DNA of 64,000 nt, from the NCBI RefSeq assembly GCF_046591575.1, contig NZ_JBIQWA010000003.1, forward strand, positions 1-64,000, in the 5' to 3' direction. Below, piece by piece: positions 44,439 to 52,196 of the stretch (its first letter is position 1; the number at the start of each line of letters is the position of its first letter). This DNA comes from Marivita sp046591575. Its GTDB lineage: Bacteria > Pseudomonadota > Alphaproteobacteria > Rhodobacterales > Rhodobacteraceae. The notes under the pieces are model-generated. The model made no database searches and had not been told where the DNA came from. It was given only the letters and a program-made list of their open reading frames with translations. Position numbers and translations under genes: made by a program.

Positions 44439-44830
44439 TGCCCGAAGTTGAAATCTCGATCGGTGGGCGCAGTTTTGATGTTGCCTGCCAAGAAGGGGAA
44501 GAACAGTACCTGCGTTCGGCGGCCAAGATGCTGGACACCGAAGCCCAGGTTCTTGCCCAACAGGTCGGACGTATTCCCGAAAGCCGGATGCTTTTGATGG
44601 CGGGTCTGATGCTGGCGGACAAGACAGCCGGTCTGGAAGACAAGCTTCGGGCCCTGGAGGATCGGGCGGCCGGGTATCTGTCAGAGCTGCAAACGCTCAA
44701 GGCCGCGCCCCCGCCAGAGCCAGAGCGGATCGAAGTGCCGGTTGTTCCAACCGAGGTGACAGAGACGCTGCAAGAGGTGGCCGCCCGCGCGGAAGCACTG
44801 GCGCGCGATGTCGAAGAGAAGATCGGCTAG
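44438..44830 (+). CDS. zapA: Cell division protein ZapA
   Basis: 130 residues. MPEVEISIGGRSFDVACQEGEE is the ZapA beta-sheet head and ESRMLLMAGLMLADK leads into the C-terminal coiled coil, which is extended here by a Pro-rich linker and a further helix. ZapA cross-links FtsZ filaments at mid-cell. It is coupled to the preceding coiled-coil gene (TGATG). A terminator follows. Confidence 0.9.
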   Translation: MPEVEISIGGRSFDVACQEGEEQYLRSAAKMLDTEAQVLAQQVGRIPESRMLLMAGLMLADKTAGLEDKLRALEDRAAGYLSELQTLKAAPPPEPERIEVPVVPTEVTETLQEVAARAEALARDVEEKIG

Positions 44831-44852
44831 GGCGCATGGCCCCGGACACAGA

Positions 44853-44878
44853 AAACGGCACCGCATCGGGTGCCGTTT
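44853..44878. terminator. Bidirectional terminator between zapA and grxD
   Basis: AAACGGCACC (44853-44862) and GGTGCCGTTT (44869-44878) form a perfect 10-bp stem with a 6-base loop; the A/T ends provide T-runs on both strands for these converging genes. Confidence 0.85.
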
Positions 44879-44903
44879 CGAAACATCGCCCAGTGGTCTG
44901 GAT

Positions 44904-45266
44904 CTAAGCGTTGGCTTCGCGGATTTTCTCGGCAGCCTCTTTGTCGAAGGCAACACCGTTTTCCTCAAGCAATGTGTCCAGCTCTCCGGACAATGTCATT
45001 TCGATGATGATGTCGCAGCCGCCCACAAATTCGCTTTTGACATAAAGCTGCGGGATTGTTGGCCAGTCGGAATAATCCTTGATGCCCTGACGGATGTCTT
45101 CATCGGCCAGCACGTTCACATCTTCAAATTCGACGCCCATATAATTCAGCACGCCCGCGACTTTGCTGGAAAACCCGCATTGCGGCATGGTTTTGGTGCC
45201 TTTCATATACAGCACCACATCATTCGCTTTGACGGTGTCTTCGATGGTTTGTTTTGCGTCAGTCAT
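44904..45266 (-). CDS. grxD: Monothiol glutaredoxin (Grx4/GrxD type)
   Basis: 120 residues. The CGFS active site is at residues 30-33 (MPQCGFS), with WPTIPQLYV and GGCDIIIEM forming the glutathione site. CGFS glutaredoxins carry [2Fe-2S] clusters and work with BolA. ATG 45266 has GGAG upstream. It is last in a bolA / small protein / small protein / grxD run with overlapping genes. Confidence 0.95.
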   Translation of the reverse strand: MTDAKQTIEDTVKANDVVLYMKGTKTMPQCGFSSKVAGVLNYMGVEFEDVNVLADEDIRQGIKDYSDWPTIPQLYVKSEFVGGCDIIIEMTLSGELDTLLEENGVAFDKEAAEKIREANA

Positions 45267-45396
45267 TCTTTTGCTCCAATTCTTCGCGACGTTTCCGGTC
45301 TTTGCGGATATACGGCATGGTCGCGCCAACGGTGATCAGGGTGACAAGACCAATGGCAAAGAACATCGGCCAGGTGTTTGTCAGAAACTCTATCAT
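45259..45396 (-). CDS. Small membrane protein (45 residues) before grxD
   Basis: MIEFLTNTWPMFFAIGLVTL opens a protein with one membrane span (~10-30) and a basic, then acidic, C-terminal tail (RKDRKRREELEQKND). It overlaps the grxD start by 8 bp and the upstream 36-residue gene by 4 bp, so translation is coupled throughout. The function is unknown; coupling to BolA and GrxD suggests a link with iron-sulfur or redox handling. Confidence 0.75.
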   Translation of the reverse strand: MIEFLTNTWPMFFAIGLVTLITVGATMPYIRKDRKRREELEQKND

Positions 45397-45503
45397 GTCG
45401 GTCCTGCCTGTCCCGGTGCGTCGCGATCCGGTGACCGCCACAGGAAATAGGCAAACGGGCCGATCATGGCAAGCATGAGACCATTCCACAACGCGCGTGA
45501 CAT
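45393..45503 (-). CDS. Very small membrane protein (36 residues) after bolA
   Basis: The product starts MSRALWNGLMLAMIGPFAYF, one membrane span, then WRSPDRDAPGQAGPT. Its ATG overlaps the bolA stop by one base and its stop overlaps the next start by 4 bp (ATGA). These tight overlaps on both sides are the main evidence that it is a real gene. Confidence 0.65.
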   Translation of the reverse strand: MSRALWNGLMLAMIGPFAYFLWRSPDRDAPGQAGPT

Positions 45504-45745
45504 CACTCGGGTGCCTTTGTGGTCAGCGCCAGCGCGTGAAGCTCTCCTGCAGAGCCGTCCATCTTTCCCTTGAGTGCGGCATAGACCGCGCGTTGTTGTT
45601 GCACCCGGTTCTTGCCTTTGAAGCTTTCGTCAATCACTTCGGCGGCGTAATGGTTTCCGTCACCGGCAAGATCGGTGATGGTGATCTTGGCTTGGGGAAA
45701 CTCTGCCCGGATGAGATCTTCGATTTCCCGCGCTTGCATGGCCAT
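45503..45745 (-). CDS. bolA: BolA-family protein
   Basis: 80 residues. The BolA class II fold is seen in REIEDLIRAEFPQAKITITD, the conserved GDGNHYAAEVIDESFKGKNRVQQQRAVYAAL and a C-terminal HALALTT. A His is present in the usual metal-ligand helix region. It binds a shared [2Fe-2S] cluster with monothiol glutaredoxin. GGAGGG lies seven bases before ATG 45745. It heads the run ending in grxD. Confidence 0.93.
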   Translation of the reverse strand: MAMQAREIEDLIRAEFPQAKITITDLAGDGNHYAAEVIDESFKGKNRVQQQRAVYAALKGKMDGSAGELHALALTTKAPE

Positions 45746-45816
45746 GGGGCAGCCCTCCGTCGTTTGTTGATAAAGATGTATGTTGAACAAAGGTATTACG
45801 CAAGGCGACGCAACGC

Positions 45817-46599
45817 CTATGCGTCAAGTGTCACCCAGACGGGCACATGATCCGATGGTTTTTCCCGCCCGCGCACCGCGCTTTCGATCCAGCACTCTGT
45901 CAACAGATCGGCGCATTCCGGGGTCAGCAGGAAATGATCAATGCGGATGCCATCGTTGCGGTCCCAGGCACCGGCCTGGTAATCCCAGAACGAATAATGC
46001 CCGTCACCAGAGGTGCGCGTGCGGAACGCTTCGGTAAAGCCAAGGTTCAGGATTTCGCGAAAGGCCTGACGGGTTTCAGGCCGATACAAAGCGTCTTCCA
46101 CCCAGCGTTCCGGTTTCTTGGCATCCTCGGCCTGCGGGATCACATTGTAATCCCCGGCCATCAATGCGGGCATTTCGTCATCCAGCAACGCTTGCGCCCG
46201 CGCCTTGAGCCGTTTCATCCAGGCCAGTTTGTAATCGTATTTCGGGCCTGGTGCCGGGTTCCCGTTGGGCAGGTACAGCCCGCACAGACGGACGGCGGTG
46301 CTGTCGCCGATCACGGTGGCCTCGATCCATCGGGCCTGTTCGTCGCTGTCATCGCCGGGCAAGCCGCGGGTGACGTCTTCCAACGGCAGCTTCGACAGGA
46401 TCGCCACGCCGTTAAAGCCCTTCTGGCCATGTGTCTCGACAGTGTATCCCAGATCTTCCAACGCCTCGCGGGGAAAAGCCTCGTCCACGGATTTGATCTC
46501 TTGCAACAGGGCCACGTCCGGTGCGCTGTCTTGCAGCCAATCGGTCAGGGCTGGCAGGCGTGCTTTGATGCCGTTGATGTTGAATGTGGCGATTTTCAT
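45817..46599 (-). CDS. xth: Exodeoxyribonuclease III
   Basis: 260 residues. MKIATFNINGIKARLPAL, the catalytic LLQEIK (Glu), GDYNVIP (Asp/Asn) and SDHVPVW (Asp-His) are the full exonuclease/endonuclease/phosphatase set. It acts as an AP endonuclease in base excision repair. ATG 46599 is preceded by AAAGG; the longer frame has no family-like N-terminus. Confidence 0.93.
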   Translation of the reverse strand: MKIATFNINGIKARLPALTDWLQDSAPDVALLQEIKSVDEAFPREALEDLGYTVETHGQKGFNGVAILSKLPLEDVTRGLPGDDSDEQARWIEATVIGDSTAVRLCGLYLPNGNPAPGPKYDYKLAWMKRLKARAQALLDDEMPALMAGDYNVIPQAEDAKKPERWVEDALYRPETRQAFREILNLGFTEAFRTRTSGDGHYSFWDYQAGAWDRNDGIRIDHFLLTPECADLLTECWIESAVRGREKPSDHVPVWVTLDA

Positions 46600-46764
46600 G
46601 CTGCACCTTTCGAAGTTGTCCTCTCTATCCCAAGTTGGCGCGGGGCGTACAAGGTGCCATTGCATCGAATCGTGCCTGCGATTCTTGCTGATTTTTCTGT
46701 GAGGCACCGGCGTATTGGCCCGATTGGCCGTTCAATTCTGACAGCGTCGCGAAGACGCGCGGAC

Positions 46765-46900
46765 TTATCCCCAGTTTTCTTGCGTCTGTGCATAAGCCAA
46801 ACTCCGTTGTCGCTTGAACAACCTATGCGAGAAACTTCTTGTGGATAAGTTGAATAGACACACGCTATACGTTATTTTAACTTTATAAAATCAACTTTGA
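46765..46900. promoter_or_regulatory. DnaA-box-like cluster and AT-rich promoter region before the FTSGS gene
   Basis: TTATCCCCA (46765-46773, one mismatch), TGTGCATAA (46787-46795, one mismatch on the reverse) and TGTGGATAA (46840-46848, perfect reverse DnaA box TTATCCACA) fall within 84 bp. An AT-rich stretch containing GTTATTTTAACTTTATAAAA follows (46870-46890), the likely promoter of the next gene. The gap 46600-46942 contains no gene. Confidence 0.5.
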
Positions 46901-46942
46901 CGTGCCAGCCTGAGGTCATCAACCCAGCCACAGGAGGCAAAC

Positions 46943-47551
46943 ATGACCGCACTTCGTAAAATCCAAAATACTGAATATTCCGTTGACGCCCACATTTCAG
47001 ATTCCGCTATCGCCACGCTTCATGGCGGCGATGCTACAGCGCTGTTCACATCCGGCTCGGCCCCTGTGTCGTCCGCCGACGCGGTGCTGGGCGATGCGGT
47101 CGAGATGTTCACGTCTGGCTCTGCTCCGCTGCAGCAAACCACCGCCCTGACAGGTGAGGCGACAGGCCTTTTCACCTCCGGCTCCGCGCCGCAAAGCACT
47201 ATGGCATCGACGGGTGACGCGGTTGAACTGTTCACCTCTGGCTCTGGCCCGATAACATCGGATGCGCGTATAGGTGATGCGGTTGAGGTGTTCACCTCTG
47301 GCTCTGCACCCACCACATCGGATGCCCGCACAGGTGACGCGGTTGAGGCGTTCACTTCTGGCTCTGCACCCACCACATCGGATGCGCGTACAGGTGACGC
47401 GGTCGAGGCGTTCACCTCCGGCTCAAGCCCGGTCACCAGCGATGCGACGACCGGGGGTGCGGTTGAGGCGTTCACCTCCGGGTCCAGCCCAGCGATGGCC
47501 GAAAAGACCTTTGGCGGCGACGGTTGTGCGCTGTTCACATCTGGTTCCTAA
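46943..47551 (+). CDS. FTSGS-repeat protein, possible multi-core peptide precursor
   Basis: 202 residues. A 27-residue N-terminus (MTALRKIQNTEYSVDAHISD...) is followed by nine copies of a motif FTSGS, with F at residues 35, 56, 77, 97, 117, 137, 157, 177 and 198, spaced 20 or 21 apart. The residue pair after the motif is AP, SP or GP, and the segment before it is usually GDAVE-x. The protein ends exactly on the ninth TSGS. It has no membrane span and only one Cys (195). AGGAGG precedes the ATG. The leader plus identical repeats suggests either a RiPP-like multi-core precursor or a structural repeat protein. The following gene is probably its partner. I do not recognise the family. Confidence 0.75.
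   Translation: MTALRKIQNTEYSVDAHISDSAIATLHGGDATALFTSGSAPVSSADAVLGDAVEMFTSGSAPLQQTTALTGEATGLFTSGSAPQSTMASTGDAVELFTSGSGPITSDARIGDAVEVFTSGSAPTTSDARTGDAVEAFTSGSAPTTSDARTGDAVEAFTSGSSPVTSDATTGGAVEAFTSGSSPAMAEKTFGGDGCALFTSGS
47161..47520 (+). repeat. Tandem repeat of six 60-bp units inside the FTSGS gene
   Basis: Six in-frame units of exactly 60 bp each carry TTCACCTCTGGCTC-like bases at the same offset (start +10). Units at 47281 and 47341 are nearly identical (four differences), so recent duplication is likely. Earlier copies at about 47040 and 47100 are 63 bp apart. Confidence 0.85.
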
Positions 47552-47611
47552 GCGCTTGATGTGACCCGGGGCGGGGTGGCCGTCCTTTGTATCCCCAAGG
47601 AGACATGGATC

Positions 47612-48682
47612 ATGACCAACATTGTCCAACTTACCCCCCCGTCCCGGATCGATCCTCAGGAAGCGCGTCTTGGCGCGCTTCTGAGCTGCTTTGCCGAGCA
47701 CCGCCGGTTTGGCGATGATGTGTTCTGGCTCAAGGAAAATGCTGAAATCCTGAATATTCTGGAAAGCACAGGCACGGCTGCGGGCGACGCAGCGCTGGCC
47801 CCGTATCAGTCTTTTTACGACAGTCTGGAAAAACGCATGCGGTTTTTTCCGCAATATTACCGCTTTTTCCTGTCTTTGGCGCTGGATCTCGAAGACTTGG
47901 GCATGGCAGGTGATCAGGCGCAAAACCTGATTGACTGGGCCCATGCACAAGACCTGCCACAGGCGGAATTGTCGGATCTGCAGCGTCTTGAAGCGGTGCG
48001 TCTGATGGCGCGTCGGGGCGTGACGCCGAATGGCGATTGTGCGGCGCTGGAACAGCGCGCGCGCGATTTCATGGCCCGGTCCGACACGTTTGCCCTGCCA
48101 AACAAAAAGGCCGCTTATGAATTGACGCATATCGTATTCTATTTGAGCGAATATGGCCGCAAGGACCCGATGCTTGATCCGGCGGCAAAGCGCAGCCTTC
48201 ATTTTGCCGGTCTGCTGGCCTTTATCGAACAAAACGCGGATTTGCTGGCCGAAATCTGCATCGCGCTGCAGTTTGCGAAAGACGTGCCGCCGCCGCTTTG
48301 GACAGACTGGCTGCGTCGCGAAACGGCGCTGTTTTCTGTGCAGGACGGGGCCGAAGTCAGTATCCATGACGATTATCATGAATTTCTGGTGTGCAATTGG
48401 CATCAGGCCGTGGTGGGCGATGCAGCCTTTGCCAAGGGTTTTGTTTACGACCGGATGCGCTTTGACCACAGTCCAACACGTGCGGCACCGATGCGTGAAA
48501 TGTCCGAAGCAATGTTCAACCTCGACGACGCGCGCAGCGGCGACTGGATGTCCATGCGCCTGCACATGCAAGACGCATTGTCACCCGAGGCCATGACCGT
48601 CCTGTCACAGGCCGAAACCTCTTCCTTGCATTTCGAAGAGTTCTTCCACGGCTTTGCCCGCGCCGAACCCGCGTTATCCTGA
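47612..48682 (+). CDS. Protein of unknown family, partner of the FTSGS-repeat protein
   Basis: 356 residues, mostly helical, no signal peptide or membrane span. Motif-like segments are ELTHIVFYLSEYGRK around His173 and HDDYHEFLVCNWHQ at 252-265, which cluster His, Asp and Glu as in metal-binding or helical-repeat proteins. AAGGAG precedes the ATG by 9 bases. It starts 61 bp after the repeat gene with only a GC-rich stretch between, so an operon is likely. It might modify, bind or export the repeat protein. Nothing in the sequence proves any of these. Confidence 0.7.
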   Translation: MTNIVQLTPPSRIDPQEARLGALLSCFAEHRRFGDDVFWLKENAEILNILESTGTAAGDAALAPYQSFYDSLEKRMRFFPQYYRFFLSLALDLEDLGMAGDQAQNLIDWAHAQDLPQAELSDLQRLEAVRLMARRGVTPNGDCAALEQRARDFMARSDTFALPNKKAAYELTHIVFYLSEYGRKDPMLDPAAKRSLHFAGLLAFIEQNADLLAEICIALQFAKDVPPPLWTDWLRRETALFSVQDGAEVSIHDDYHEFLVCNWHQAVVGDAAFAKGFVYDRMRFDHSPTRAAPMREMSEAMFNLDDARSGDWMSMRLHMQDALSPEAMTVLSQAETSSLHFEEFFHGFARAEPALS

Positions 48683-48728
48683 CGTTGATCGGACTGGCGC
48701 AAATGCGCGCCAGATGCGCCGCAATGGG

Positions 48729-49052
48729 CTACATTGAAAAACTGGTGCCGCATCCGCAAGAGGATGTGGCATTTGGATTTTCAATCACAAACCGCGCGCC
48801 GATCAGTTCTTCTGAAAAGTCGATGACGGCATTCGACAAAAACGGCAATGACACCGAATCCACCACCACCTGTTCGCCTTGCCCTTCGAGAACAAGATCG
48901 TCCTCGGCCGGTTCGTCCAGTTTGATTTCGTATTGAAACCCGGAACATCCGCCGCCTTCAACAGCGATGCGCAACGCCTTGCCATCAGCGCTGGCACCGA
49001 TTTCGGACAAACGTTCGAATGCGCGGGGGGTGACAGTGGGGGGAAGCTGCAT
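48729..49052 (-). CDS. erpA: A-type iron-sulfur carrier (ErpA/IscA-like)
   Basis: 107 residues. The three conserved Cys are in GGGCSGF (~36) and SCGCG (~99 and 101), the HesB/IscA signature, with FVIENPNA just before. It delivers iron-sulfur clusters to target proteins. It is encoded divergently from dgt and on the opposite strand to the FTSGS locus, with 46 bp between stop codons. ErpA rather than IscA is a choice by the short N-terminus and isolation from the isc operon; not certain. Confidence 0.88.
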   Translation of the reverse strand: MQLPPTVTPRAFERLSEIGASADGKALRIAVEGGGCSGFQYEIKLDEPAEDDLVLEGQGEQVVVDSVSLPFLSNAVIDFSEELIGARFVIENPNATSSCGCGTSFSM

Positions 49053-49136
49053 CTCGGCCTCGGCTTTGCTTTAACTCATGGTCATCTCTTCATATAAGGG
49101 CCAATGGGACAGGCGACAAGAACAGGCGGTGCGGCG

Positions 49137-50297
49137 ATGACGGCGCGATTTGCGTGCGACCCAGATGGATCGCGCGGCAGGCTTTATCCAGAGGACGAAA
49201 GTGAATTCCGATCCTGCTTTCAGCGGGACCGGGACAGGATCATTCACGCATCCGCCTTCCGGCGTCTGAAACATAAGACACAAGTCTTTATCGAACATGA
49301 AGGCGATTACTTTCGCACCCGGCTGACGCATTCCATCGAAGTCGGTCAGGTCGCGCGGACAATCTCAAAGACACTTGGGCTGAATCTGGAACTGACCGAA
49401 GCGGTGGCGCTGGCGCATGATCTGGGGCACACCCCTTTCGGCCACACCGGAGAGGACGCGTTGAATGCACTGATGCAGCCCTATGGCGGCTTTGATCACA
49501 ACGCGCAGGCCATTCGCATCGTCACCTCGCTTGAACGGCACTATGCCGAGTTTGACGGGTTGAACCTGACCTGGGAAACCCTTGAAGGCATTGCAAAACA
49601 CAATGGCCCGGTGGGTGATCCGGTGCCGCTTGCGCTGGCCGATTACAACGCGCGGCACGATCTGGAACTGCACACCCATGCCAGCGCCGAAGCACAGGTC
49701 GCGGCCTTGTCCGATGACATCGCCTACAACCATCATGATCTGCATGACGGATTGCGCGCCGAGCTGTTTTCAACCGACGAGCTGGCCGAGCTTCCCATCG
49801 TAAGTGACTGCTTTTCCCGGGTCGATCAAAAATACCCCGGCCTGAATTACTACCGCCGCCGCCACGAAGCCCTGCGCCGCTTTTTCGGCATTCTGGTGTC
49901 CGACGTGATCGAGGTCAGTCGCGCAAATCTTCGGGATCTGGACCCGCACACACCACAAGACGTGCGTGCGGCGGGCCGTATGATGGTGCAATTTTCGCCC
50001 GATCTTTGGTCAGATCTTCAGGTTATCCGGAAATTCCTGTTTCACCGCATGTACCGAGCGCCCGATGTGGTCGAGATGCGCAAACAGGTCACGCACGTGA
50101 TCAACGAGCTGTTTCCGCTGTTCATGTCGGACACGTCGCTGTTGCCCAAACAATGGCGCAAAGATGTGGCCGAGGTGCAGAACGATATCGAACTGGCCCG
50201 TATCGTGGCCGATTACATCGCAGGAATGACCGACCGTTTTGCCCTGCAGGAACATGCGCGCCTGACGGGGGCGGATGTCATTATTGCCCGGTCCTGA
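49137..50297 (+). CDS. dgt: Deoxyguanosinetriphosphate triphosphohydrolase-like protein
   Basis: 386 residues. The HD-domain metal residues are clear: RLTHSIEVGQVAR, LAHDLGHTPFGHTGE, and SDDIAYNHHDLHD. FQRDRDRIIHASAFRRLKHKTQVF is the family's N-terminal hallmark. It hydrolyses dNTPs to nucleosides and triphosphate. Start 49137 fits the usual N-terminus; an in-frame ATG at 49104 with AAGGG only three bases before it is a possible alternative. Confidence 0.92.
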   Translation: MTARFACDPDGSRGRLYPEDESEFRSCFQRDRDRIIHASAFRRLKHKTQVFIEHEGDYFRTRLTHSIEVGQVARTISKTLGLNLELTEAVALAHDLGHTPFGHTGEDALNALMQPYGGFDHNAQAIRIVTSLERHYAEFDGLNLTWETLEGIAKHNGPVGDPVPLALADYNARHDLELHTHASAEAQVAALSDDIAYNHHDLHDGLRAELFSTDELAELPIVSDCFSRVDQKYPGLNYYRRRHEALRRFFGILVSDVIEVSRANLRDLDPHTPQDVRAAGRMMVQFSPDLWSDLQVIRKFLFHRMYRAPDVVEMRKQVTHVINELFPLFMSDTSLLPKQWRKDVAEVQNDIELARIVADYIAGMTDRFALQEHARLTGADVIIARS

Positions 50298-50308
50298 AAG
50301 GAACGTCC

Positions 50309-52138
50309 ATGGCCACACCAACCGAAGCCGGTCTGAGCCCCGTTGCGGCATTTGCCCTTGTGGGGTGTCTTGGGGTTGGCGCGCAATGGCTGGCCTGGCG
50401 GCTGAAATTGCCGGGCATTGTTCTGATGCTGGCGGTTGGGCTTTTGGTGGGACCGGTCTTTGGGATTCTAAACCCATCGGACGCGCTGGGTGATCTGTTG
50501 CCCGCGTTGGTTTCGATCGCTGTGGCCATCATTCTGTTCGAAGGCGGTTTGACGCTCAAATTCAAATCCCTGTCGGATGCCGCAACCGGTGTCAGGCGAC
50601 TGGTGATTGTGGGTGCCCCTGTCGGTTGGATCACTTCGGCCGCGGTTCTGCACTATGTCGGCGGGCTTAGCTGGGCAACATCGGCCGTGTTCGGAGGCAT
50701 TATGATTGTCACTGGCCCCACCGTGATAGCACCGCTATTGCGGCAGGCGCGACTGAAACGGCGTCCGGCTGCCTTGTTGCAATGGGAAGCCATCTTTAAC
50801 GATCCGGTCGGCGCGCTTGCGGCTGTTCTGGCGTTTCAGGTGGTTTTGGTCACCATGACCTCTGCCAGCGCGGCCGAGGCTATCTGGTCGCTTGTGCTCG
50901 GCGTTGTTGTGGCGACGTTCGCCGGCATCGCTGCGGGTTGGGGCATTTCCACCGCGTTTCGTCGGGCCTATGTTCCGGAATACATGAAAGTGCCGGTGCT
51001 GTTTGTGACCGTGCTGGGCACATTTGCCGCGACCGATGCGGTGCTGCATGAAAGCGGGCTTCTGGCGGTGACCCTTATGGGGGTCTGGATCGCCAATGCC
51101 CATTTGCCCAGCTATGCGGAAATGCACCGTTTCAAGGAACACGCCACGATCCTTTTGGTGTCGGGGGTGTTTATTCTGCTGGCCGCGAACATGTCAGCGG
51201 ACACGTTGCTTGGCCTGAACTGGCAAAGCCTGGCAACCGTCGCTGCGGTGGTTCTTGTTGCGCGTCCGCTCACCGTCCTGGTGTCCTTTGCCTTTTCCGG
51301 CGTGCCATGGGCCGAACGCCTGCTGGTGGCCTTCACCGGACCGCGCGGTGTGGTTCTGGTTGCGGTGGCGGGGCTTTTTGGCGAACGGCTTGTGCAGGCC
51401 GGGGTCGAGGATGCGGCAGGGATTGCGCCGCTGGCCTTTGCGCTGGTGGCGGGCACCGTGGTGCTGCACGGCTTTACCCTGACCCCATTGGCGCGCCTTT
51501 TGGGACTGACCGCATCGACCACGCCCGGGGTTCTGATTGTTGGCAGCAATCGCTGGTCCGTCAGTCTTGCGCAGGTGTTGGCAAAACTTGAACTGCCGGT
51601 GATGATCGCTGATCCGAACCGCAGCCGTCTGCGGGTCGCGCGTGACGCGGGATTGCGGGTGTATTCCGGCGATATCCTGTCCGAAGCCGCCGAGCATCGG
51701 CTCGACCTCATGGCCTATGGACGTATCATCGCGGCCACCGACAATGATGCCTATAACACTCTTGTGGCAACGGATCTTGCGGCGGAATTCGGCCGGGAAA
51801 ACATCTACCAACTGGCCCGTGATACATCCGAAAGCGCCCGCTATGCCTTGCCGCCGAAACTGGGCGGCAGGTCCATCGGGACCGGAGAAACCTATTGGGA
51901 TCTGCAAAACCGCATGTGGAACGGCTGGGAATTTCGCGCCACGAAACTGTCCGAGGAATTCCCACTGGAGCGCTGGTTCGAGACCAATCCAGACGGCATC
52001 CCCTTTGCCGAGATGGACGCCAAGGGAGAGTTGCGAATTCTGGATGCCGACAGCGCCCCCAAGGGTGGTGAGGACGTGCATCTGATCGCAATGGTTCCGA
52101 TGAAAGAAAAACGTGCCTTGGCCGAAGGGCAGGGCTGA
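50309..52138 (+). CDS. CPA1-type cation/proton antiporter with RCK_N domain
   Basis: 609 residues. About 12 membrane spans fill residues 10-400; AIILFEGGLTL, TGPTVIAPLL (with the next NDPVGALAAVL) are sodium/proton exchanger motifs. The C-terminal ~190 residues form a Rossmann-like TrkA-N region starting PGVLIVGSNRWS, which usually senses nucleotides. AAAGGAACG precedes the ATG 12 bp after the dgt stop. Na+ or K+ as the ion cannot be decided. Membrane function: pH and salt homeostasis. Confidence 0.9.
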   Translation: MATPTEAGLSPVAAFALVGCLGVGAQWLAWRLKLPGIVLMLAVGLLVGPVFGILNPSDALGDLLPALVSIAVAIILFEGGLTLKFKSLSDAATGVRRLVIVGAPVGWITSAAVLHYVGGLSWATSAVFGGIMIVTGPTVIAPLLRQARLKRRPAALLQWEAIFNDPVGALAAVLAFQVVLVTMTSASAAEAIWSLVLGVVVATFAGIAAGWGISTAFRRAYVPEYMKVPVLFVTVLGTFAATDAVLHESGLLAVTLMGVWIANAHLPSYAEMHRFKEHATILLVSGVFILLAANMSADTLLGLNWQSLATVAAVVLVARPLTVLVSFAFSGVPWAERLLVAFTGPRGVVLVAVAGLFGERLVQAGVEDAAGIAPLAFALVAGTVVLHGFTLTPLARLLGLTASTTPGVLIVGSNRWSVSLAQVLAKLELPVMIADPNRSRLRVARDAGLRVYSGDILSEAAEHRLDLMAYGRIIAATDNDAYNTLVATDLAAEFGRENIYQLARDTSESARYALPPKLGGRSIGTGETYWDLQNRMWNGWEFRATKLSEEFPLERWFETNPDGIPFAEMDAKGELRILDADSAPKGGEDVHLIAMVPMKEKRALAEGQG

Positions 52139-52146
52139 GCCATTTG

Positions 52147-52163
52147 ACCTTGGGCACCAAGGT
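52147..52163. repeat. Short hairpin in the argS leader
   Basis: ACCTTGG-GCA-CCAAGGT is a perfect 7-bp stem with a 3-base loop, 34 bp before the argS ATG and 8 bp after the antiporter stop codon. It could be a weak stop signal or part of the argS leader. Confidence 0.4.
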
Positions 52164-52196
52164 GGTAGAGGACGTGCCGAACAAAGGACGTGAGAC

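Noticed and set aside
44830..44904. A 6S RNA gene just after zapA
   Set aside because: Only 73 bp separate zapA and grxD and they are filled by a terminator hairpin.
46765..46900. A replication origin at the DnaA-box-like cluster
   Set aside because: No dnaA, dnaN, parA, parB or gidA genes nearby; three imperfect boxes are too few for a firm origin call.
47161..47520. A CRISPR array
   Set aside because: The 60-bp units are contiguous coding repeats in one reading frame with no unique spacers and no cas genes.
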